64,000 nucleotides of DNA from Pseudonocardia nematodicida (GTDB lineage Bacteria; Actinomycetota; Actinomycetes; Mycobacteriales; Pseudonocardiaceae): NCBI RefSeq assembly GCF_040105385.1, contig NZ_JBEDNQ010000008.1, forward strand, positions 62,001-126,000, read 5' to 3'. The translations under genes were made by a program, and so were the position numbers. Under the pieces are notes generated by a model. It searched no databases. It saw nothing but the letters and a program-made list of their open reading frames with translations, and was not told the DNA's origin. Numbering within the stretch: position 1 is the first letter of the stretch; each line of letters starts with the position of its first letter. Positions 1 to 8,976 of this stretch are shown here, one piece after another.

Positions 1-716
1 TCGTCGCCGCGGGGCGGGTCGCCCCGGGTGCCGGGCCGGTCGCCGCACAGGACCAGGTCGACGAGTTCGTCGCCGGGTCGGGGGATGACGAGGATCTGCT
101 GCGGCCCCGGTTGCGGCTCCTCAACCTGGCACTGACCGTGGTCGTGATGATCTCGGTGATCTTCGAGATCCTCCCGCCCTACGTCACGTTCCTGATCGGA
201 TTCGTCGTGGCGCTCCTGGTGAACTTCCGTGCGACTCAAGTCGAGCGCATCATCCGCAAACACGCCGGCAACGCCCTGTGGGCCACGGTCATCATCTTCG
301 CCGCCGGGGCGTTCACCGGGATCCTGACGGGGACGGGCATGATCGGCGCCATGGCGACGTCCATCGTGGACGTCGTACCGGACGCCCTCGGTAATCAGCT
401 CGCGCTGATGACCACGTTCCTGAGCTTCGCCAGCACGCTCGTGATGAGCCCCGACGCGTTCTACTTTGGCATGCTGCCGGTGCTGGCCGAGACCGGTGTG
501 GCCTACGGGCTCGAGCCCGCCGAGGTGGGACGGGCGGCGTTGCTCGGTCAGGTCGGCTACGGCCTGAGCCCGCTGGTCGCCGCGCCGCTGCTGTTCGCCT
601 CGCTGCTGAAGGTCAGCTACATCAACCACCAGAAGTTCACCATCGGCTGGGCGTTCGGCTGCACCCTGGCGATGCTCCTGGTGTCGGTCCTCGTCGGGGC
701 GGTGCCGGTGATATGA
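1..716 (+). CDS. CitMHS-family citrate/divalent-cation carrier, C-terminal part
   Basis: The reading frame is open from base 3, so the gene is cut by the window edge. About 237 residues are visible of the roughly 430-450 usual for the family. CitMHS proteins are inner-membrane secondary carriers that take up citrate, often with a divalent metal, driven by protons. The visible part has several hydrophobic helices, a family-like GILTGTGMIGAM stretch and the motif MSPDAFYFGMLPVL, close to the usual MSNDAFYFGVLPVL but with Pro for Asn. A hydrophilic loop rich in D/E precedes the first visible helix. The stop overlaps the next start by ATGA, so the two genes are probably co-transcribed. Family call firm, substrate inferred. 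Confidence 0.85.
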   Translation, partial: VAAGRVAPGAGPVAAQDQVDEFVAGSGDDEDLLRPRLRLLNLALTVVVMISVIFEILPPYVTFLIGFVVALLVNFRATQVERIIRKHAGNALWATVIIFAAGAFTGILTGTGMIGAMATSIVDVVPDALGNQLALMTTFLSFASTLVMSPDAFYFGMLPVLAETGVAYGLEPAEVGRAALLGQVGYGLSPLVAAPLLFASLLKVSYINHQKFTIGWAFGCTLAMLLVSVLVGAVPVI

Positions 717-1117
717 GCGTTCATGGTCATGACGACGTGTCCCGACGAGCGACCGTCGAACGTCTCGAATGCGTCCGCTTCGATGCGGTCGTCGACGGGG
801 ACTGGGACCGCTTCGAGGAACTGTGCCATCCGGACCTCGTCTACGTACACAACACCGGGGTGGTCGACACGCGAGCCACCTACCTCGCCAAACTCCGCTC
901 CGGGCACTACGACTACGAGGTCATCGAGCATCCCGTCACCACCATCGTCCTCACAGCGGATGCGGCGCTGGTCTGGGGTCGGATGCGGGCGGAGCTGCGG
1001 GCGGGCACGGTCCACAAGTCGATCGACAACCTGACCCTGTCCGTCTGGGTGCACGATCACGATCGCGGCTGGTTGCTCATCGCCCAGCAGCCCACCCCGG
1101 GTACCGGTCCGCTTTGA
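713..1117 (+). CDS. NTF2-like (SnoaL/DUF4440-type) protein
   Basis: A 134-residue single-domain protein of the alpha+beta-barrel NTF2-like superfamily, whose members are small cytoplasmic isomerases, hydrolases or ligand binders. Typical signs are the N-terminal helix with DGDWDRFEELCHPDLVYVH, the central VVDTRATYLAKLRSG segment, and the closing strand WLLIAQQPTPG. The family is defined by fold, so no reaction can be assigned. The start codon overlaps the stop of the CitMHS carrier (ATGA), which ties it to that transporter; a role with the imported acid is inference only. Confidence 0.75.
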   Translation: MSVHGHDDVSRRATVERLECVRFDAVVDGDWDRFEELCHPDLVYVHNTGVVDTRATYLAKLRSGHYDYEVIEHPVTTIVLTADAALVWGRMRAELRAGTVHKSIDNLTLSVWVHDHDRGWLLIAQQPTPGTGPL

Positions 1118-1701
1118 CGGCGGCACCTGAGGATCCCCGTAGCCCCCGTGTCGTCTCGAAGCTCCGTCTGCTCCGTGCGGAGCCGTGCCGGCGCGGCACG
1201 TGGTGCCCGCGAGGCGGGACATCCGTGTCCTGCTCGACGTCGATGTACCAACCGTGCGCCGCACCGAGCCGCGGTGGGGCATGCTCGCCGGCCGCGCGAG
1301 AGCTGATCGACGCCGTGACCACAGTGTATGTCCGGCCCGGCGAGACGATCCGGGTGTCCGGTGACCTCCACCTCGACCGCAAGGGTGAACGTTACCGTCT
1401 GGGAGACGATCACCGCAGTGACACCGAACTGTCGAACGGGCACGCCGCAGTGACCGGCCGGACGCCTGTCCGTTGGAACGGCGAGCGAGGCGCTGCAGGC
1501 CGCCTGTCCTTCCTGGGGCTGGCTAGGGCAGAAGTGCTTACCGACATTCTCCGTCTCGGCATATGCGTGGTCGCATGATTGCGGGGCCCGCGGAGTCGCA
1601 GGCGGTCCAGCCGATCCGTGATGGCCGGTCCGGTGCCGCCGGCGAGTGGACACGGTGCCGTCCATCGCACCCCGATATCCCGCGACCGGCATCGGGGTGC
1701 A
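1118..1701. other. Gene-free convergent region
   Basis: This 584-base stretch separates the rightward NTF2-like gene from the leftward Ldh_2 gene. I see no reading frame with recognisable protein character, only arginine- and proline-rich frames typical of GC-rich non-coding DNA. A short frame near 1300-1400 reads like a beta-strand peptide but has no start, no ribosome site and no family resemblance. The left end carries the two hairpins listed separately. Confidence 0.5.
1170..1200. terminator. Two adjacent hairpins after the NTF2-like gene
   Basis: Two perfect short stems lie side by side: GCTCC/GGAGC with loop GTGC (1170-1183), and CGTGCC/GGCACG with loop GGCGC (1184-1200). They begin 53 bases after the stop of the NTF2-like gene. 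No T-run follows, which is common for actinobacterial terminators. The assignment is by position and structure only. Confidence 0.35.
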
Positions 1702-2766
1702 TCACAGGGGTGTGGGGAGAGGTGTACTGCTGCGGTTCGCCCGGGGAGTGAGCCGAGCGAGGACCTCGGCCCCGATCACGACACCGTCGCGGATCTGCTG
1801 GCGCCGGGCGGCCAGTGCCCGTTCCCCCGGCAGCCTGATGGTGGCCCCGGCGGCACCGGGATCGTCGCGGACGGACCCGACCAGGTGGTCGATCTCGTCG
1901 AGGAAGGTGTCCGAGCCGGCGAACCGGCCGGGGTCGAGCACCTGCAGGAAGACCCCCTGGCCGAACCGGTCCGGGCGGCTCCGGCGCCCGTAGCCGGGAA
2001 GAGCGATCGACAGGGCCTCGGACATGAGACCGAAGCCGAAGCCCTTGTAGCCGAAGTCCGTCTGGCCCAGTGACTGGATCGTCCCTGGCGGGTCGGCCCG
2101 CAGGACGGTCGGGTCGTCGGTCGGGATGCCGTCGGCACCGACCAGCCACTTGCCGGGGAGGCGTTCCCCGCGTACGGCGTACCCCTCGAACAGGGCGTTG
2201 CTCCCGACCGACGTGCACTGATCGATGAGGATCGGGTCCGCCCTGGTCGGAATGCCCATCGCGATCGGGTTGCTGGTGATCACGCCGCGGGTGCCACCGG
2301 GTGCGGCCACCGACGCCACGCCGGGGTTGGTGGCGGTCAGCGTCACCAGCAGCCCACGTTCGGTGAAAGGAAGCAGGTAGCTCTGCAGGCAGCCGATGTG
2401 GGAGCAGTCCGCGACGGTGACGGTGGCGACCGCGCGGTCGGTGATCCGGTCGAGCAGTAGGTCAGTGGCCTCGCCCATCACCCATGCGCCGGGGAGGCGG
2501 TTCGCCCGCCAGGCGGCGGTGGCACCGTCGTCGTGGAGTGTCTCGAGCTCGCCACCGCTGCCGATGTGGCCGCCCTCGATCCGGTCGAGATAGGTGGGCA
2601 GGAACGCCAGCCCGTGGGTGCGGTGCCCGAGCAGGTCGCCGTCGATCATGCGGGCGGTCATCGCCCTCGCATGCGCCTTCTCGATGCCGGCCTCGTGCAG
2701 CAGACTCTCCGAGAGAGCCGTGAGGCCCTCGACCGAGTAGCGCGCGGTCGTGGGGTCGGTACTCAT
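1702..2766 (-). CDS. Ldh_2-family (malate/L-lactate/sulfolactate-type) NAD(P)H dehydrogenase
   Basis: A 354-residue protein of the Ldh_2 (type-2 malate/lactate) family, cytoplasmic enzymes that interconvert 2-hydroxy acids and 2-oxo acids with NAD(P). The N-terminal GHRTHG segment (about residues 48-52), the catalytic-histidine region ADCSHIG (His about 123) and the NPIAMGIPTR cofactor loop are all family-like. I chose the ATG at 2766, preceded by GGAGGAG seven bases upstream; a longer frame upstream is arginine/proline-rich and unlikely to be translated. It is the last gene of the long leftward operon, 52 bases after the small membrane protein. It probably reduces or oxidises a hydroxy/keto acid made or imported by the upstream genes. 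Exact substrate unknown. Confidence 0.85.
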   Translation of the reverse strand: MSTDPTTARYSVEGLTALSESLLHEAGIEKAHARAMTARMIDGDLLGHRTHGLAFLPTYLDRIEGGHIGSGGELETLHDDGATAAWRANRLPGAWVMGEATDLLLDRITDRAVATVTVADCSHIGCLQSYLLPFTERGLLVTLTATNPGVASVAAPGGTRGVITSNPIAMGIPTRADPILIDQCTSVGSNALFEGYAVRGERLPGKWLVGADGIPTDDPTVLRADPPGTIQSLGQTDFGYKGFGFGLMSEALSIALPGYGRRSRPDRFGQGVFLQVLDPGRFAGSDTFLDEIDHLVGSVRDDPGAAGATIRLPGERALAARRQQIRDGVVIGAEVLARLTPRANRSSTPLPTPL

Positions 2767-2818
2767 CGTTCTCCTCCGAGGTGGTGCCGGGCCGGCAGGC
2801 GGCTCTGATGGTCGGGAC

Positions 2819-3073
2819 TCATGCCGTCTCTCCGTCCTTGCTCTCGTCACCGAGATAGGTGCGGAGGAAGGCCGCGATGCCTGCGACGGCCGCGCAGAGA
2901 ACGGCGGGAGTGTTCAGCATCGCGTCCGGCCACTCGACGACCCGCGGATCGGTGCTTGCCAGCCCGATCGTCTGGACGGCGACGATGGTGGTGCCCAGAC
3001 CGAGTGCTGCCACCAGGAACAGGACGAACACGGTGTCCAGGATCGACCCGGTACGACGTCGTGCAGTGCTCAC
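2819..3073 (-). CDS. Small two-helix membrane protein beside TRAP-like permease
   Basis: An 84-residue protein with two hydrophobic helices (about residues 13-33 and 53-72) joined by a polar segment, ending in a charged tail. It starts at GTG 3073, five bases after the TRAP-like permease stop, and its GGAGG ribosome site lies inside the end of that gene, so the two are translationally linked. By position it could be a reduced DctQ-like small subunit, but DctQ usually has four helices and about 160 residues, and I see no sequence motif to prove kinship. It may instead be an unrelated permease partner. The coding call rests on tight spacing, ribosome site and membrane pattern. Confidence 0.65.
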   Translation of the reverse strand: MSTARRRTGSILDTVFVLFLVAALGLGTTIVAVQTIGLASTDPRVVEWPDAMLNTPAVLCAAVAGIAAFLRTYLGDESKDGETA

Positions 3074-3078
3074 GGAAA

Positions 3079-4428
3079 TCAGCCTCCGGTCGGAACGGGG
3101 AGGACACCCAGGCCCACCAGGATCGTCATCAACAGGACCGGCAGCAGGTAGTAGCCGATCAACGGCGTGAACAGGGATTGCGGTCTGGTGCGGGCGAGAG
3201 CCGCGGCGATGAAGATGGGTGCCGATGCCGGCGGGGACTGGCCCTCGGTGGATGTGGCCATCAGAACCACGATGACGGCGATGACCGGATCGATCCCGGC
3301 TGCGATCAGCGTGAGCAGCGAGACCTGCCCCAGTGTGGCCACGGTGGGTGCGCCGGTCAGCGGCCCACACACCACGGCCAGGGTGACCGAGACGATCACG
3401 ACCACCAGCCACGGTGGCAGGTCCGCGGCGCCGAGCACGGCCTCGACGTCGCCGGCCAGCCCCAGCTCGACGAACACGGTGCTCGCGGCGATGGCGAAGA
3501 AGAGCAGTGCGCCGATCTGGGACAGCGGCTGCATCGCCCCCCGCACCAGCTCGAATCCCTGTGACCGGGTGCGGGGCAGGTTCTTCCGGCCGACGAGGCA
3601 CGCGATCACGATGATCAGCGTCGGGATCCAGACCATGATCGAGACAGAGCCGAGGGCATCGCCGACGGCCGTGCGCTCGCTCAGATGGTTCGCGATCGGG
3701 CCCACGGTCAGTGCGACCGGGATGACCGCACCGAGGTAGACGGCGATCGACCGCCAGCCGAAGCGCCAGCTCGTCGCCAGTGGGTGGATGTCGGAGGGAT
3801 CCGCCCGTTCGATCCCGTCCCTGCGTGCGAAGTACGCCACGAGCAGGAAGCGGTAAGCCAGCTGGTAGATCCCGGAGACGAACAAAGCGATGTACACCGA
3901 GCCGGACGCCGCGATCCCCGAGGCGAACCCGAGCATGATGACCATGGAATTGCTCGGCGGCAGCGCGGCTCCCATGGCGGAGTTCCCGGCCACGATCGTC
4001 GCGGACCGCTTGGGGGAGAACCCCGACTCGATCATCCACGGGGTGGTGACCGCGCCCGTCGCCGCGGCGTTGCCCGCGTTGGAGCCGGCCAGCGCGCCCA
4101 TGACGCCCGAGCCCACCGTGTCGACGTAGGCCGGTCCGCCACGGACCCGGCCGAACATCGAGTTGAGCAGGTCGAGGATCCGTTTCATGATCCCCAGCTG
4201 GTCGATCAGGTAGGCCATGAACACGAACCCGACGGCGGCGTAGACGACGACATCGGATGCCGAGGACCGCAGGCCCGCCACGGCGAGGGCGAACGCGTCG
4301 GTCCCGCCGAACAGGCACACGGTGACGAAACCCAGGAACATGGCCTCGGCCATGGATCGTTTGACGAGCACCGTCCAGGCGATCAGTACGCCGATGAAGC
4401 ACAGCAGGGCGACCAGTGCGGTCGGCAT
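3079..4428 (-). CDS. TRAP-type (DctM-like) large permease
   Basis: A 449-residue, strongly hydrophobic inner-membrane protein with about 11-12 helices. The region GSNAGNAAATGAVTTPWMI followed by GYSP-like GFSPKRSA and the ALPPSNSMVI loop matches the conserved core of DctM large subunits of TRAP transporters, which import organic acids with a sodium gradient. A DctP-type periplasmic binding protein is not found in the window; the only binding protein in the operon is TctC-like. The ATG at 4428 has GAGGAGT upstream. It lies 84 bases after tctA and is followed at once by a small two-helix protein. A role in uptake of the sugar acid handled by the operon is likely but inferred. Confidence 0.75.
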   Translation of the reverse strand: MPTALVALLCFIGVLIAWTVLVKRSMAEAMFLGFVTVCLFGGTDAFALAVAGLRSSASDVVVYAAVGFVFMAYLIDQLGIMKRILDLLNSMFGRVRGGPAYVDTVGSGVMGALAGSNAGNAAATGAVTTPWMIESGFSPKRSATIVAGNSAMGAALPPSNSMVIMLGFASGIAASGSVYIALFVSGIYQLAYRFLLVAYFARRDGIERADPSDIHPLATSWRFGWRSIAVYLGAVIPVALTVGPIANHLSERTAVGDALGSVSIMVWIPTLIIVIACLVGRKNLPRTRSQGFELVRGAMQPLSQIGALLFFAIAASTVFVELGLAGDVEAVLGAADLPPWLVVVIVSVTLAVVCGPLTGAPTVATLGQVSLLTLIAAGIDPVIAVIVVLMATSTEGQSPPASAPIFIAAALARTRPQSLFTPLIGYYLLPVLLMTILVGLGVLPVPTGG

Positions 4429-4512
4429 CGATACTCCTCATTGAGTCGGGACGTCGGGCGGCGGGTCGTCGACGGGTGACGGCGACCCGCCGCCCGGTGG
4501 AGAACTTGCGGT

Positions 4513-6015
4513 TCAGCCGATGCGGCTCGCGGTGTTGGACGGGAGAGAGCGGACGGCGCGCTTCCGGCTCCACACGGCGCAGCCGATCACCGTCACCGCG
4601 GCGAGCAGGAAGATCGCGGACGCCGGCCGGGTGACGAACGGCGCGTAGTCGCCCTCCGAGGTCATGACCGCGCGCCGGAAGTAGGTCTCGACGATCGGGC
4701 TGAGGATGTAGCCCAGCAGCAGGGGGCTCAGCGGGAGTCCGGCCCTGACCAGGACGTAGCCGACGATCCCGAGGAACACCATGAGCCACGTGTCGGCGAT
4801 CTGGTAGCTGCCGGCGTAGGCGCCTACGGCCATGAACGCCACGAGGATCGGGAACAGGTACCGCCGTGGTACGCGCAGGACGAGCGGGAAGATCCGCATA
4901 CCGGCGGTCTGCAGGGCGAACACGATCACGACCGCGATCGCGAAGTAGACGAAGATCGTCGAGACGATGTCGGGGTTGTCGGTGTAGAGCAGCGGCCCGG
5001 GCTGGATGCCGTGGATGATCAGTCCGCCGAGCAGGACCGCGGTGACGCCGTCGCCGGGGATGCCCAGTGTCATCATGGGCACCAGCGCTCCGCCGGAGGA
5101 GGCACTGTTGGACGACTCGGGGGCCCAGATCCCGTCCGGTGCGCCCTTCCCGAATGTGTCCGGTTCGGGGCTCGCCTGCTTGGCGCGTGCGTAGGCGACC
5201 AGGTTCGCCGCCGCGCCGCCCATACCGGGCAGGACACCGATGACGATGCCGATCGTCGACGAGCGAACGATGTTCCACCAGCTCCGGGTCAGGTCGGCGA
5301 GCTTCAGCCCGAGGCCGACCCCCCGGTAGCGGACGTCGACGGTCGGGATCGCGCGGCCCTCGTCCATCGTCACACGGAGCATCTCGCTGATGGCGAAGAG
5401 CCCGATGACCAGCGGGAGGATCGCGATTCCGCCCCAGAGATGCTCCCAGCCGAAGGTGAACCGCTCGGTGGCGTCGATCGGGGCGAAGCCGATCGACCCG
5501 CCGAGCAGTCCAAGGAAGCCTGCCGCCAGCCCCTTGGGCATGTTGTCGCTGGACAGCACCGCAACGAGCGTCAGGGCCAGCGCGGTGATCGAGAAGTACT
5601 CGAACGGACCGAGCCGCAACGCGACGTTCGCCACGAGGGGGGCGAGTGTGATCAGGCCGATGAAGCCGAGGATCCCGCCGAACAGGCTGGCGGTGACGCC
5701 GATGCCGAGTGCCCGGGTGGGCTGGCCCTTCCGGGCCATCGGGTAGGCGTCGAAGGTGGTGGCGATGGACGACGGTGTCCCGGGCATCCCCAGCAGGGTC
5801 GAGGAGACGAGTCCACCGGCGATGCCGCCGATGTAGCAGCCCAGGAGCAGGGCGATGGCCGCGCCCGGGGTCATGCCGAAGGTCAGCGGCAGGAGCAGGG
5901 CGAGCCCCATCATCGCGGTGAGCCCCGGCACCGCGCCGATGACCAGCCCGATCGCGGAGCCGACGGCGACCGCGGTCAGCGCGTCGACGGTGAGGACCGA
6001 AAGCAGCGCGTCCAC
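4513..6015 (-). CDS. tctA: TctA large permease subunit of tripartite tricarboxylate transporter
   Basis: A 500-residue polytopic membrane protein, the usual length for TctA, the twelve-helix channel subunit of the TTT secondary transporters. Family marks are GAVPGLTAMMGLALLLPLTF near the N-terminus, the long GGIAGGLVSSTLLGMPGTPS loop, and the second PGMGGAAANLVAYA repeat near residue 265. It starts with GTG one base after the TctB stop, so translation is coupled. TTT systems bring in carboxylic acids such as citrate, tartrate or sugar acids with a periplasmic TctC protein. Here the neighbours (a sugar-acid dehydratase-like enzyme, KDG dehydratase-like enzyme and semialdehyde dehydrogenase) favour a sugar acid over citrate. 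Confidence 0.93.
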   Translation of the reverse strand: MDALLSVLTVDALTAVAVGSAIGLVIGAVPGLTAMMGLALLLPLTFGMTPGAAIALLLGCYIGGIAGGLVSSTLLGMPGTPSSIATTFDAYPMARKGQPTRALGIGVTASLFGGILGFIGLITLAPLVANVALRLGPFEYFSITALALTLVAVLSSDNMPKGLAAGFLGLLGGSIGFAPIDATERFTFGWEHLWGGIAILPLVIGLFAISEMLRVTMDEGRAIPTVDVRYRGVGLGLKLADLTRSWWNIVRSSTIGIVIGVLPGMGGAAANLVAYARAKQASPEPDTFGKGAPDGIWAPESSNSASSGGALVPMMTLGIPGDGVTAVLLGGLIIHGIQPGPLLYTDNPDIVSTIFVYFAIAVVIVFALQTAGMRIFPLVLRVPRRYLFPILVAFMAVGAYAGSYQIADTWLMVFLGIVGYVLVRAGLPLSPLLLGYILSPIVETYFRRAVMTSEGDYAPFVTRPASAIFLLAAVTVIGCAVWSRKRAVRSLPSNTASRIG

Positions 6016-6016
6016 C

Positions 6017-6553
6017 TCAGAAGACCCCTTCCGGCAGGACGACGCCGAGGCCGGCGTTGAAGATCAGGCCCACCGCCACGGTGACCAGCGCGGCGGTGAT
6101 GACGGCCGGGAGGACCACTCGCTCCGTGCGTGTGCTGAAGAGCCAGAAGGCGGTGATGATGAAGGCGGGCGTCGCGATGTAGTAGCCCACGACACCGAGC
6201 AGCCCGACGTAACCGACGACGACGGCGAGGAAACCGGCCGTGAGGTGACGCTGGGTGCCTGCCCGGGACACTCCGGACGGCCCGGGACGGACGACCATGG
6301 CGAGGCCACTCATGCCGAGTCCCGCAGCGGCCAGCCCCGGGACGATGTGCGGACCGGGATCGTCGTTGAGCTCGGAGACGTCGAGGCTGAACAGATGGAC
6401 CAGCGCTGCGACAGCGAGCAGAATCAGTACGGATCCGGTCACCCGGTCCCCGGACCGCGCCGGGCCGCGCGGGCCGGTAGGCGGGCGGTCCGACTGTGCA
6501 GCGTGTCCGTCCGGGACCGGGCGAGACGGGCAGGCGTCGCGTTCGTCGTCCAT
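6017..6553 (-). CDS. tctB: TctB small permease subunit
   Basis: A 178-residue membrane protein with four hydrophobic helices in the second two thirds, as in TctB. The N-terminal 45 residues are polar and rich in P, D and R. I chose ATG 6553 because AAGGACG precedes it. An ATG at 6598 overlaps the tctC stop (ATGA) and would add 15 residues, but it lacks a ribosome site; the coupled start cannot be excluded. TctB is poorly conserved, so the call relies on size, helix pattern and position between tctC and tctA. Confidence 0.85.
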   Translation of the reverse strand: MDDERDACPSRPVPDGHAAQSDRPPTGPRGPARSGDRVTGSVLILLAVAALVHLFSLDVSELNDDPGPHIVPGLAAAGLGMSGLAMVVRPGPSGVSRAGTQRHLTAGFLAVVVGYVGLLGVVGYYIATPAFIITAFWLFSTRTERVVLPAVITAALVTVAVGLIFNAGLGVVLPEGVF

Positions 6554-6594
6554 CGGCGTCCTTGCGTCAGGTGGTGGCGGAGTTCCGTGGCCCG

Positions 6595-7602
6595 TCATCG
6601 GGTGCCGTCGAGCAGTCCGGCGAGCCGGTCGACCTTGTCGAACGACGCCCGGAGCTGGTCGGGGGTCTCGACGGAGGGGACACGGACCGGCTCGGCGAGC
6701 ATGTTCATCGCCTCCCGGTAGGCCGGGTCCGCGAAGACGGCGTCGAGCGCGGCATCCCACTCCCGGACCACCGAGTCGGGAGTGTCCGCGGGCCCCAGGA
6801 GGGTCGACATGGTCGGGAAGACCACGTCGTACCCCTGCTCGACGGCCGTCGGGACGTCGCTGATGTAGGGATCCCGGTCCTCGCTGGTCACCGCGAGCGC
6901 GACGAAGTCTCCCGAGCTGAGGTACTGCTCGGCGACCGACGTGCTCCCGACGATCAGGTCGAGCTGGCCGCTCAGCAGGCCCGCCACCCGCTCGGGCTCG
7001 TTGCCGGTGTCGAGCATGCGCAGGTCGATGTCGCCGGCCGCCCGCAGCATGGCGCCGCTGTACTGGGTGGTCCCCCCGAAGCTGACCCCCATCGCCATCC
7101 GGCCCGGAGACTCCCGTGCTGCCGTGACGAAGTCGTCGAGGTCGGTCCAGCCCGACTCCGCCGAGGCCAGGAGGAACTGGTGCTGACGATCGACGACCCC
7201 GATCGAACGGAATTCGTCGAAGCGCTGGCGGACGGTGCCCTGCTGGTAGCCGGTGTGCATGGCCTCGTGGAAGAACAACAGCGAGTAGCCGTCCGGCCGG
7301 GCCTTCGCGACGGTGTTGACCGCGAGCGCCCCGCCGCCGGCGGCCTCGTTCACGACGACCACGTTGCCGGCGAACTGCTCGGGCAAATGCTCGATGAGCA
7401 ACCGCGCACTGGTGTCGGTCGCACCCCCCGGGGACAACGGGACGTAGAGCTTGACCGGTCGGACGGGGTAGGCGTCCGGGTCACCGGCACACCCCGCGAG
7501 CAGCGCGACGGCCAGCGCCGCCGAGAACAGCGCGCCGACTCGCACCCGGTACCGAGGCCAGCGTGACGGCGTGATGGGGCCGGTGGATTGGTGGTGCCGC
7601 AT
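6595..7602 (-). CDS. tctC: TctC-type periplasmic substrate-binding lipoprotein
   Basis: A 335-residue secreted binding protein of the Bug/TctC family. The signal region ends in a lipobox ALLAGC, so it should be a membrane-anchored lipoprotein. The mature part begins YPVRPVKLYVPLSPGGATD, the family's ligand-binding loop, and includes NEAAGGGALAVNTVAKARPDG, another hallmark. The ATG at 7602 has a complete AAGGAGGT ribosome site seven bases upstream; an in-frame GTG at 7611 lies inside that site and is rejected. It delivers the acid substrate to TctAB. It is unusual only in sharing the operon with a second, TRAP-like permease. Confidence 0.93.
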   Translation of the reverse strand: MRHHQSTGPITPSRWPRYRVRVGALFSAALAVALLAGCAGDPDAYPVRPVKLYVPLSPGGATDTSARLLIEHLPEQFAGNVVVVNEAAGGGALAVNTVAKARPDGYSLLFFHEAMHTGYQQGTVRQRFDEFRSIGVVDRQHQFLLASAESGWTDLDDFVTAARESPGRMAMGVSFGGTTQYSGAMLRAAGDIDLRMLDTGNEPERVAGLLSGQLDLIVGSTSVAEQYLSSGDFVALAVTSEDRDPYISDVPTAVEQGYDVVFPTMSTLLGPADTPDSVVREWDAALDAVFADPAYREAMNMLAEPVRVPSVETPDQLRASFDKVDRLAGLLDGTR

Positions 7603-7703
7603 TGCACCCACCTCCTTGGATCGTCGTCCGTACCCCGCCGGGACCCCGCCGTGCGTCCCGGACGGTGATGCGCGGAGGCGGGGCAGGACGGAGGGGTTGC
7701 TGG

Positions 7704-8888
7704 TCAGTCCCGTCCGGTGACGGTGACCGTGGCGGTGGCTCGCTCGGCCACCAGCTCGGCGTCGTAGGTGACACCGATCCCCGGTCCCGAGGGCACGGCG
7801 AGCGTGCCGTCCTCGGCGATCGAGGTGTAGGCATCGGAGTAGCCGCAGGTGTAGATCTCCGGCGACGGGTCCTCCAGGTGTGGCGAGACGTTGGCGACCT
7901 CGTAGAGCGAGGTGGCCTGCATCGAGGCGACCAGGTGCCGGTGGATGGGACCCGGGCCGTGCACCTCGACGTTCACGCCGAGCGACTCGGCGAACTTGAT
8001 GGTCTTGAGGCAGCCGGTGATGCCGAGGTCGTAGTGGGCGTCGACCCGGAGCAGATCGGTGCCACCGGCGAGCAGGAAGTCGGCCTTGGCCTCCGGGCCC
8101 GGCACGTGCTCGGTCTGCAGGATCGGGATGTCGAGGGCCTCGCGCAGCTGCCGGTGCTGGAAGGCCCCGTTGCCCAGCGGGCGCAGCGGGTCCTCATACC
8201 AGCGGAAGCCCGCCTCCTGGCAGGCCTTGCCCACGAAGATCGCATCCGACATCGAGTCGAAGACGCACGCGGGATCGAGCATCAGGTCGGTGCGCTCGCC
8301 GAGCGTCTCGCGCATGTACGCGACGTTCTCGGCCTCCTCCCACTTGTCGCCCTCGTGCCAGCTGTGCATCTTGAACCCGGTCCAGCCCAGCTCGCGCAGG
8401 GAACCGAAGAACGCCGACACCTCCTCCTTGGTCGTGAGGCTGCCCTCCCGGTCCCCGTTCACCGAGGACGCGTAGGCACGCACCCGCTCGCGACCGCCGC
8501 CGAGCAGCTCGGTCAGCGAGGCGCCGTAGACCTTGCCCGCCAGATCCCACAGGGCGTTGTCCAGCAGGCACAGCCCGTAGGAGTGGGCGGGCCGCGACAG
8601 CCGCCGTCCGGTGCGCAGAATCTGCTCCCGGGCGTGCCAGGGCCGTCCGACGGCGATCCTGGCGACGTCCACGGCCTGCTGGGCGGCACCGGTCGGGGCG
8701 TGGTTGGCGTACTCGCCGACGTGGCCGTCGGTGGTGTACACGCGCACCAGCACCACGCCGCGCCGACCCGTGACGCCGGGCTGGTAGTACCAGGAGCCGC
8801 CGCGGGCGTCGACGTCGAAGGTGCGGGTGTAACCGGGGGTGTCGACGTCGAACTGGACGACCTCGACCTTGTCGATGAGCGTGCTCAC
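7704..8888 (-). CDS. Enolase-superfamily (mandelate racemase-type) sugar-acid dehydratase/racemase
   Basis: A 394-residue enolase-superfamily enzyme that should abstract the proton alpha to a carboxylate using a magnesium ion. Metal ligands appear at D205 (LMLDP), E232 (YEDP) and E260 (TEH). Catalytic residues fit the mandelate-racemase subgroup: K173 (GFKMH), D283 (RVDAH) and H310 (VEVHG). Most such enzymes next to KDG-type dehydratases dehydrate sugar acids, and that is the likely role here; the sequence does not give the sugar. GTG 8888 is chosen because GAGAGGAA lies upstream and the family N-terminus follows. It sits 88 bases after the aldehyde dehydrogenase and 101 before tctC. Confidence 0.87.
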   Translation of the reverse strand: MSTLIDKVEVVQFDVDTPGYTRTFDVDARGGSWYYQPGVTGRRGVVLVRVYTTDGHVGEYANHAPTGAAQQAVDVARIAVGRPWHAREQILRTGRRLSRPAHSYGLCLLDNALWDLAGKVYGASLTELLGGGRERVRAYASSVNGDREGSLTTKEEVSAFFGSLRELGWTGFKMHSWHEGDKWEEAENVAYMRETLGERTDLMLDPACVFDSMSDAIFVGKACQEAGFRWYEDPLRPLGNGAFQHRQLREALDIPILQTEHVPGPEAKADFLLAGGTDLLRVDAHYDLGITGCLKTIKFAESLGVNVEVHGPGPIHRHLVASMQATSLYEVANVSPHLEDPSPEIYTCGYSDAYTSIAEDGTLAVPSGPGIGVTYDAELVAERATATVTVTGRD

Positions 8889-8976
8889 GGGTGTTCCTCT
8901 CGTGCTCGGGGCAGGGGGGACCGACCGAGCGGCGGCGGTCGCATGCCCGGCTGGACGAATCGGTGGGAACGGGTGG

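Noticed and set aside
1057..1692. Several frames of 60-270 codons between the NTF2-like and Ldh_2 genes
   Set aside because: Composition is that of random GC-rich DNA and no start has a ribosome site.
2819..5278. Open frame of 819 codons on the minus strand across tctA and the TRAP-like gene
   Set aside because: Arginine- and proline-rich shadow frame; only its last 84 codons (from 3073) form a real gene with a ribosome site.
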